A stretch of 64,000 bases of DNA from Sophora flavescens. Its lineage: Eukaryota > Streptophyta > Magnoliopsida > Fabales > Fabaceae. This document shows, piece by piece, positions 56,743-64,000 of the stretch. Location of the stretch: the NCBI GenBank assembly GCA_030762895.1, contig CM061068.1, forward strand, positions 157,314,811 through 157,378,810. Direction: 5' to 3'. The notes under the pieces were generated by a model. The model did not search any database. It was given only the letters and a program-made list of their open reading frames with translations, and was not told where the DNA came from. Every line of letters starts with the position of its first letter. The first letter of the stretch is position 1. The translations under genes were made by a program, and so were the position numbers.

Positions 56743-57968
56743 GTTTTGATGCCACATGCATTCTTTGCTTCTGTCAGCATTGTCCGGTGTTTTGGATGGT
56801 CCAGGTAAGGTAAGCAACTCGGCGCTGCACACCTCCTGAAGGATGGCTGCCCGAGATCAGTTCAACGGAGTATAAGATGGATACCTGGGATGCCTCTAAG
56901 AGAATTCTCTTTCATTGGTTTTTTGGGTCCTTTATGAGTCAGACCCCTTGTTTCTGTCTTTGTTCGAGGCTGGGCTCTTGTCCTCGAAACCTCTTTCTCT
57001 CCTTTTAAATTCCAGCATCTCTTCCGAGTTCATGAAACCTGTAGCCTTTTCCTGCAGCTCTTCAAAATCTCTTGGTGGCTTCCGAGATAGGTACTCGAAG
57101 AATGGTCCTAGCTTAAGACCAGCCATGACGGTGTGGAGGCAAAGTTCCGAGCTCATGTTGGGAATCAGGATCTGCTTAGCATTGAAGCGAGCCATGTAAT
57201 ATCTGAGTGATTCATTCCTTTCCTGTTTGAAATTTACCAGTGAAACTGAGTGCCTTCTATGCCTTCGGCTTGCCGCAAATTGTGCAGTGAACTTGGTTAT
57301 AAGCACATCAAAGGAGTAGATTTGTTAGCCAGGTCAGAGCTGGGCCTTGCAAAGTAGTTGGGAAAACTTTGCACATGACGACCTCCGAATCAGTCACCAA
57401 GTAAATAGAGGAAATAAAGGACTCCACATGCTCGGTTGGGTCAGCGGTGCCATTGAATTTGTCGATGTTAAGGGGCTTAAAGTGGGTTGGCACGATTACC
57501 TCATTAATGTCATCAGTGAAGGGCAACCTTGGACGCCGGTCCGATGTCCTTCCTTTCTGGCTAGTCCTTTCTGCATGAGATTTGACTTTTGAATCCCCTA
57601 GGGGAGGTTTAGTTTTGGATGCTCGGTTAGTTCCCCGAGGAGAGTGCATCGGAGGGTCCTTCTGGCCAGCCTCGGGTGAGGATTCCTCTTTATCGGAAGG
57701 TGTCAGGGACCTCTTTTTCGCGCTCTTAGGAGCTTCTGATTCTGCGCGCGTATCTCCTCGTTTTCTTTCCGCAACTGCTTAAGCTGTTCAATAACTTCTT
57801 CCAATCGAGGGTTGTCTTCATGGAGGGGGGAGGAAAGATGATTGTAGTGGTTCTGGGCGTTCGAAGTCTCATGGTCCTCATGATTCATGCTGCTCGCCCC
57901 TCCTCGCAGACCATTCCGTGTGGTCACCATCGAGCCTTTCTTGTGGAACAGGGAAAGTTTCACCTCGG

Positions 57969-57985
57969 CCCCACGGTGGGCGCCA
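57969..57985 (-). promoter_or_regulatory. Primer-binding site of the Tat-type element
   Basis: TGGCGCCCACCGTGGGG on the minus strand lies two bases from the LTR edge. TGGCGCC starts are typical of gypsy elements that do not use tRNA-Met. Confidence 0.85.
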
Positions 57986-57987
57986 AA

Positions 57988-58569
57988 TGTTCCTCGCCGA
58001 GATCCCAGGTTTACCGGAACCTCGTCGTGAACGTCAAACCAGGGATGAATAATTAGGGTCGTTTTAGGCTATGGCTTGACAGAATGTAATATTCCGGTCC
58101 TACGTATCCCAATGGGCATCAAAGCCAGACGTAGTTCTCGATTCAACCCTTGGCCGTGGTGATCTCGATCTCTCAATTTTGTATCTGAGGAATACTAGGG
58201 AGCAAGGACTCTTTGATAGTCTCTTGGTTGACGCTAGTTTCTCTAATACGCTTAAGAGAGAGTCACCGGAGTTCAGTGAAAAGTGAGTTTCTTATCATGG
58301 GTACTCCTCCTTTTATAATAGGATTCCCCCTCTTTTAGAGATCTGATTTATCTCTTAAATATCTTTTAGAGATCTGATTTATCTCTTAAATATCTTTTAG
58401 AGATCTGATTCCTTAATTTAAGGGATATTATATCTTTTAACCAGATAAGGTTATTTCAGATAATATCTCCTATCCCTTAATTAAGTGATCTTTAACTTAT
58501 TATTTTTAACTTCCGGACTGGACCGGGTATTCGAGCTTGGTGGCCAGGTTTCACTCTTCGGCCAGTACA
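57988..58569 (-). repeat. 5' LTR of the Tat-type element (582 bp)
   Basis: It runs from TGTACTGGCC to GGCGAGGAACA on the minus strand. A TATA box (TATAAAAGGAGG, minus strand near 58318) and a 31-bp tandem repeat (starts 58331, 58362, 58393) lie in it. No second copy exists in the window. Confidence 0.85.
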
Positions 58570-58570
58570 A

Positions 58571-58902
58571 TTATGGTTACCCTTAAGGATATTCTTGGCC
58601 AAGAGATATTAAATGACTTAAATCATTTAATTTCATCCAATCTTTGTTAGATAAATTTTAGTGTTTATAGTTAGGTCCAAAAGTCCTCTTGATTTTCATG
58701 ATCTACAGGATCACAAATTTTTGAAGTCCAATAGTCAATTCCATAGCATAGATTTTGATCAAACTGAGGTAAAAATAGGTAGAGAGTCTTGCTCATCTAA
58801 TCATTTTATTAAATATGAACAATATGGTCCTTAAGGCTTATGCTTAAATTTTAAGTCTTAAAATCAAGTATTCATAGAGTTATGATTTTACACTCATTTT
58901 GG

Positions 58903-58950
<48 letters not shown>

Positions 58951-59794
58951 AAATGGTTCAGAATCATAATACAAAAACAAAAGAAACAAGAAATTGTTGA
59001 ATAAAAAAATGAAGATGATGAGTAGTAAGAGAGAGAGGGTTTTGCGAACTCGGTAGGTAAAAAAAAAAAAGAGAAGAAATTACCTCCGGATGTTTTTGGC
59101 TCATGATGAGATAAAACAAAACTTAAGTGAAGATAGTGATGATGATGAAGTCAACGCAAGTCATACCCAAAAGGAGAGAAAAATAACACTTTTGTTTTCA
59201 GTGATTATATAAGTTCAAGTCAAGGAGAATGAGAAAAATGGATAGTCTATGTTGTTGTGGGTATGGGGCAAAATTGGTAAGGGAGAGAGAGAAAAAATTT
59301 CTCTTCTTTTGTGTGTAGATGAAACTTAAATCCTTGACTGATTTTATGAGAGTGGAAAGTAATAAAGATGGTGTGGGTGAGTAGCAGGAACTAGCGCGTA
59401 ACAGGGAAGAGAGAGCAAGAAAAAGAGGAGTGTGTTTGAAGAATGTGACAAAACATACAGAGAGTAAGAGGAAACTACTTTGCTATTTTTGTTTTGAGTA
59501 AAAAGAAGTTCCAAAAGGGTCTGACGCAAGTGATAGGAACAGCAAGAAAAAATAAAGCTTCTGTAATTAAACTATTGAAGAGTATTTAAATAGATGTGAG
59601 TTGACGGGGGACGATGAGCATGGGAAAAAAAATGGGTAAGGGACCTGGGATATTTTAAGGGATAAGAATAAAAATGATTCGAGAAAAGGATAGTTCAGTT
59701 GGTTTCTAACAAGTAACCGAGTTTTCTTTAGTTTCTAACGGGCATTTAGGATTTAGTTGGTACATAGAGATAATTAATTAGGATCTTAAGAATA
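58571..59794 (-). repeat. Continuation of the chromovirus 5' LTR (empty site for the CACTA and the MITE)
   Basis: It matches 30910-31186 directly followed by 37309-38703, without the CACTA (junction near 58861) and without the MITE (junction near 59152). A (TA)n run lies at about 58909-58948. Confidence 0.88.
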
Positions 59795-61290
59795 CTAGAT
59801 TTGGTAGGGTTGATGTTGGTATTGGGCAGTATGTCGGTACGGTATTTTACTATTTCATGTCGGTACGGTATTTTAATTAGCTTACGAAAATAAGCTATAA
59901 GCAAAGGTTGTAAACTTGTTTATCAAACAATTCTATTCTGGTCAAACAAATTCTTTTTATAGCCATTGCAACAATTGTTGATGAATCAAATCAACCTAAT
60001 GGTGATTCTATATTTCGCTTTTAACAATCAAATAATAATCAATAAACATCAAAGAAATTTCAGAATAGTACTTGGTGGCACCCCTTGTTCTTTCTTTCTT
60101 CTTGTTTTCTGACGTGTAACAACAACTTTTTCTTTATAGTTACTGTTTATACAATTGTTTTTCATGTGGCAAAAATACGAAAAGCAGTACATGATATTTT
60201 GATGTAAAGATTGAAAAGAATATGCAGTTAATATATTAAATCTTTAGCCAATGACTATATTCTATGGATCTATTGGAATTTAATTGGCATAAAAGGCAAA
60301 CCCATTATCGTTGGAGTGTAAAATATTTATAAGTCATGAAACATGTATGACAGATTGAAACCTACCTCTTTTTTTTTTTTTTTTTAAGGAAAACTTACCT
60401 CTTTTTGTACGGCACTGGATTTGCAATAATCCTTTCTCATTTCTGGTGTAGTATTCTAAGCATTGGGACAAAAAAAAATTCAACTTTTGTCAAACATCTC
60501 AGTTGCAAACTTCTTTGGAGCAAGTCCCTTTTTGGTTAGAGATCTTCACTCTGAATGGCAAATGCATGTACTTCCATCTTCTCAACAACCTGAGAAATCC
60601 CTTACTTTGTCTCCACTAACTCTATTTTCCACGTTGAAATAAAGCTAAAATTCATATGCTAACCTCTAACTAATAGACCTTCAAGAAATCACACAATATA
60701 TAAAATTAATTACGGTAAATTCTGCTAGATAATATAGACAACTAAATCATAAAAAATAAAAAAAAAATCACCCACATCCTATGTCTTAGTGCTTGCTCCT
60801 GTTGCTTCCGGGCTTCCTTTCTATGCTTCTTCTTGCGCTTGTGAAACCCAGTCACCTTGCACCTAATAATGGAGAAATGAAAGCAAGTTAACATACTTTG
60901 CGGTTTTATTCTTCTTCTTCTTTTTCTGAAGGCACGTTTATCTGCTTCGTTCCTTTTAACAATTTAATTTCATAGTGTAATTGTTCCTTCCCGCATGCCT
61001 AACTTTCCTCTAGCAGTTAGCATTTTGAAACGTGAGAGAAATGGAGCAGTTACCTTGAAAGTCCATGAGTGCACAACCGTTCTCTATCTAAGTCCCTGAC
61101 AGTTAACGAAATCAAAACTGCATAATAGTACACCATACCATGTCATCTATTCTTATATCATATATTGGTTACATATAGTTGGGAAGGTTATTTTAGGGGT
61201 ATATTTGTCATATTAAAAATATGACACCAAATAACCGTTTTTTTAGCAACTCTGCCATTATAGTATTGTATAGATGTATAGATGTATAGA
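59795..61290 (-). mobile_element. Non-autonomous Helitron (1496 bp) carrying captured exons
   Basis: On the minus strand it begins TCTATACATCTATACA and ends CAAATCTAG. The bases outside are A on the left (59794) and T on the right (61291) of the plus strand, as for Helitron insertion between A and T. The other LTR (38701-38710) has the uninterrupted ACATTAGGGAC, where left flank ...A and right flank TTAGAGA meet exactly. No target duplication is present, as expected. No Rep/helicase gene is found. A direct repeat (GTCGGTACGGTATTTTA, near 59835 and 59862) lies near the 3' end; a clear hairpin is not obvious. Confidence 0.85.
60536..61095 (-). pseudogene. Three captured exons of an unidentified host gene within the Helitron
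   Basis: Minus-strand exons with consensus splice sites: 61095-61054 (42 bp; acceptor TGTCAG, donor GTAACT), 60862-60772 (91 bp; acceptor ATTATTAG, donor GTGATT) and 60589-60536 (54 bp; acceptor TTTCTCAG, ends TAA). Joining them keeps one frame: phase 2 is completed by the first base of the second exon, and the second intron is phase 0. The 62-residue C-terminal peptide contains DLDRERLCTHG, a Lys/Arg-rich helix (HKRKKKHRKEARKQQEQ) and ends VHAFAIQSEDL. I do not recognise the gene. The frame is free of stops. Orientation is the same as the Helitron. Confidence 0.72.
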
Positions 61291-61750
61291 TTAGAGAATT
61301 AACATGTGTACATATTTTATTAAAATATTTTAATCAAGATTATTAGTGGTGAGTTTTTGTTGATTTGACATATTTTTCTCATCTGTTGGTCTATCTTTAC
61401 AGCTTCGTGCTCAGCCCCGAATAAAATAAAATATTTTAATTTTTTTACCAAGAATTTTTAAAAAAAAATTAAAATAGAAAATATCATTAAAAAAATATAC
61501 AATCTATGATTTTTCAGTTTTTGGTTAAATCAGGGTCTTCTGATCGATACAAAATGTATTGTCGGTGAAAACACAATCCGGTTTTCGTTTAAATTTTAAT
61601 AGGTTCTAAGAATGATTTCTTGCACAAAAATCATTTTCAGGGTCATTCGTAAAAATATAAATATATAAATTTACCGATAAAACAAGACAAAAAAACACAT
61701 AAGAAAAAGCAGGGTGTTTTATATCCACAAGGCAATTCATACACATCATC

Positions 61751-63577
61751 GACTTTTTGATCAAATTGGGTTCTTTTTAGAAATTATTTATCAGTTTAGG
61801 ATTATTCTGAAACTATTTATTAAGGGGGGTCCTTTTGGACACATGGCATATTTTTTTTTCCACTCTGACGGGTCAAAGGCACCAGTCAGACTGACGCCTT
61901 CCAAGTCAAAGGCGCCAGTACCAGTATTAAAAAAAATAAAAATAAAAATAAAACAATTGATAGAAATAATAAGAGGTATAAAAAAATAATAGCAATAACA
62001 ATTTACACCAATAAATATTCATCAATTATTACAGTAGTAAAAAAAAAATATTTACCTTGTAATAGCATTAATGTCATCGTTACTCCCTATACTTATAGTA
62101 TACTTTTTTTTAACAGTGTTCCTTTAAAATTGCTGGTAACTTTCTTTTAATTCTTACAAGGAAATTTTTTTTTACTACTGTAATAATTGATGAATATTTA
62201 TTGGTATAAATTGTTGTTGCTATTATTTTTTTATGGCTCTTGTGATATTATTTGCTACTTGTTATTAGGGAATTTTTTTATTGCCTCTTGTTGTTTTAAA
62301 TAGATACTTTGGCATTAATGTCATCGTTACTCCCTATACTTATAGTATAATTTTTTTTTGTAGCAGTGTTCCTTTTGAATTGCAGGTAACTTTCTTTTAT
62401 TTCTTACAAGGTAAATTTTTTTTACTACTATAATAATTGATGAATATTTATTGGTTTAAATTGTTATTGCTATTATTTTTTTATGACTCTTGTGATATTA
62501 TTTGCTACTTGTTATTAGGGGATTTGTTATTACCTCTTGTTGTGTTAAATAGATACTTTAGCATTAATGTCATTGTTACTCCCTATATTTATAGTATAAT
62601 TTTTTTTTTAGTGTTCCTTCTAAATTGCTAGTAACTTTCTTTTAAGTCTTACAAGGTAATTTTTTTTATTATTATAATAATTGATTAATATTTATTGTTG
62701 TAAATTGTTATTGCTATTATTTTTTTATGTCTCTTGTGATATTATTTGCTACTTGTCATTGTTATTTGCTACTTGCTATTGATAAATAGTTTCTAAAAGA
62801 AACCCATTTTGGTCAAAAAGTCATTTAAAACAATAAGAGGCAATAAAAAGAATCTCATAATAACAAGTAGCAAATAATATCACAAGAGTCATAAAAAAAT
62901 AATAGCAATAACAATTTACACCAATAAATATTCATCAATTATTACAGTAGTAAAAAAAATTTACCCTGTAAGAATTAAAAGAAAGTTACCAGCAATTTTA
63001 AAGAAACACTGCTAAAAAAAATTATACTATAAGTATAGGGAGTAACGATGACATTAATGATTAATTATCTATTTAAAACAATAAAAGGCAATAAAAAATC
63101 CCATAATAACAAGTAGCAAATAATATCACAAGAGTCATAAAAAAATAATAGCAATAATAATTTACACCAATAAATATTCATCAATTATTACAGTCGTAAA
63201 AAAAAAATTTATCTTGTAAGAATTAAAAGAAAGTTACCAACAATTTTAAAGGAACACTGCTAAAAAAAATTATACTATAAGTATAGGGAGTAACGATGAC
63301 ATTAATGTTATTACAAGGTAAAATCTTTTTTTACTACTGTAATAATTGATGAATATTTATTGGTGTAAATTGTTATTGCTATTATTTTTTATACCTCTTA
63401 TTATTGCTATCAATTGTCTTTTTTTTTAATACTGGTAAGCATCAGTCTGACTGTCGCCTTTGACCCGTCAGAGAAAAATAAAATACCACGTGTCTAAAAG
63501 GACCCCGTTAATAAATAATTTCAGAACAACCCTAAACTTATAAATAGTTTGTAAAAGGAACCAATTTGATCAAAAAA
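61751..63577. mobile_element. Fold-back element: inverted ends around an inverted array of ~248-bp units
   Basis: The outer ends (61751-about 62065 and about 63300-63577) are inverted repeats sharing TTGATCAAATTGG, a GGGTCCTTTTGGACAC-like block and a CTGACGGGTCAAAGGC block. Between them are three direct units starting at CATTAATG 62066, 62313 and 62562, then two units in the opposite orientation ending at 63059 and 63307. A third copy of the terminal sequence sits in the middle, inverted (62781-62822). No coding capacity is seen; frames here are AT-driven. Confidence 0.8.
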
Positions 63578-64000
63578 AACCCACGTCCTCTCAGGTGCGT
63601 ATGGTAGCACCATATCACGGCAACTAGTACATGTCCCCATTCATGTGCCGACGATGCATTATACAAGTCAGAGAAGTCCATTCTTTCTACAATGGAGGGA
63701 GGAAAATTATAAAAAGAGAAGATATATTTGAAAAGAAGAGAGGTGGATGTTGGTTTTGATGGACGCCATCCTCGTTGCTGTCGAAACATCGCTTGATTGG
63801 AGAGCAGGTTCGTCACCGGAGAATGGCACAACGAGGTGCTGGAGGTATTGAGGGAGATGAAGGGAAATTAGGATTATATTATTTTACAATTTTATGTTAA
63901 TTAAGGTCCATTGAATATGATATATAAATGTGAAAGAAGCATACATTATCTTTTCAGTATAAAGCTAAGTAATTGTTGCCATATGAGAAATTTAACCGAA
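63578..64000. other. Right edge of the window, nothing recognised
   Basis: The part 63590-63860 has higher GC and exon-like composition, with an open minus-strand frame (63538-63831) of no known family and no splice or start signal that decides it. The final 140 bases are AT-rich. Confidence 0.4.

Larger units (their letters stand above)
53122..57930 (-). pseudogene. Tat-type gag, broken and split by a solo LTR
   Basis: The minus-strand ATG (reverse of 57928-57930) gives MVTTRNG, a usual Tat gag start. A Glu/Gln-rich coiled coil (57850-57740), a basic linker and the Retrotrans_gag domain follow (57540-56950; FNGTADPTEHVESF, GPALTWL, RYYMARF). The domain is split by a frame change near 57307. 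The zinc-knuckle-like segment (YGHSIEEC) lies at 53395-53300 beyond the solo LTR. The end is at about 53122 near the start of protease. Confidence 0.85.
46518..58570 (-). mobile_element. Tat-type Ty3/gypsy element, 3'-truncated, with antisense ORF
   Basis: On the minus strand there is a 5' LTR (58569-57988), a primer site TGGCGCCCACCGTGGGG (57985-57969), gag, protease, reverse transcriptase, RNase H, integrase, a minisatellite, then an ORF in the opposite orientation (46518-48462). An antisense ORF downstream of pol is known from the Tat lineage (Grande, Retand). The 3' LTR is absent and the element stops inside the antisense ORF at 46518. A chromovirus solo LTR (53396-56742) is nested within gag. 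Confidence 0.88.
29511..61721 (-). mobile_element. Chromovirus (Tekay/Del-type Ty3/gypsy), host of most nested insertions
   Basis: The two LTRs (29511-39165 and 43865-61721, both interrupted) share long blocks: 29511-30905 with 45105-46500, 30913-31186 with 58573-58860, 37309-39165 with 58861-61721. The minus-strand LTR start is TGTAACACCC, preceded by a polypurine tract and the CGAGGACAAATTTTTTTT block known from chromoviruses. The minus-strand primer site next to the other LTR is TGGTGTCATAGA (9 of 12 with the tRNA-Met consensus). The integrase ends in a chromodomain-like segment. The LTR is about 4.3 kb long once insertions are removed, as in Del/Tekay elements. Confidence 0.9.
43865..61721 (-). 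repeat. 5' LTR of the chromovirus, split by a Tat-type element and a Helitron
   Basis: LTR sequence is present at 43865-46517, 58571-59794 and 61291-61721. The inner edge is TGTAACACC at 43865; the outer edge is GGGTGTT at about 61712-61721, one or two bases off the perfect GGGTGTTACA. Confidence 0.88.

Noticed and set aside
63538..63831. 97-codon minus frame at the right edge
   Set aside because: It begins outside and ends inside the fold-back element, and has no recognisable domain.

Overview
The window reads as a repeat-dense, AT-rich block of a eudicot nuclear genome, probably a legume. The legume guess rests only on the mix of element families, so treat it as inference. I see no intact host gene, no RNA gene and no CRISPR array. 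Almost everything is a transposable element or an old virus copy, nested several layers deep, plus a few broken pieces of host genes.

Layout. 1-7125: a near full-length but decayed endogenous pararetrovirus (Caulimoviridae; gene order closest to the soymovirus/caulimovirus type), linearised so that coat protein, polymerase, translational transactivator, promoter region, movement protein and four small ORFs follow each other on the + strand. 7126-8718: AT-rich spacer. 8719-13790: a decayed Ty1/copia element of Tork type (+), whose 3' LTR is followed by a primer-binding site, as in a tandem element. 13791-14358: one end of a CACTA transposon. 14359-24537: a SIRE/Maximus-type Ty1/copia element (-) with gag, pol, an env-like reading frame and two LTRs; a CACTA fragment (19917-20818) replaces part of its pol. 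24538-29510: spacer with a Helitron 3' end, a host-like coding remnant, a Pack-MULE-like element with 246-bp inverted repeats, and a fragment of a MAEA/GID-type ubiquitin-ligase gene.

29511-61721 is one large chromovirus (Tekay/Del type, -) whose two LTRs each took further insertions. The left LTR holds a 6.1-kb CACTA element with a decayed Transposase_24/Ulp1-like gene and a 385-bp MITE. The internal region (39166-43864) has lost protease, reverse transcriptase and RNase H and has a SIRE fragment in their place. The right LTR holds a 12-kb Tat-type gypsy element (itself carrying a clean 3.35-kb Tekay solo LTR) and a 1.5-kb Helitron with three phase-compatible captured exons. Because the two LTRs began as copies of each other, each serves as the empty-site control for insertions in the other. 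61722-63577 is a large fold-back structure of five ~248-bp units. The last 420 bases show nothing recognisable.

Nothing here looks able to move or replicate on its own: every large reading frame carries stops or frameshifts. The value of the window lies in the nested history, the capture events and the chimeric joints.
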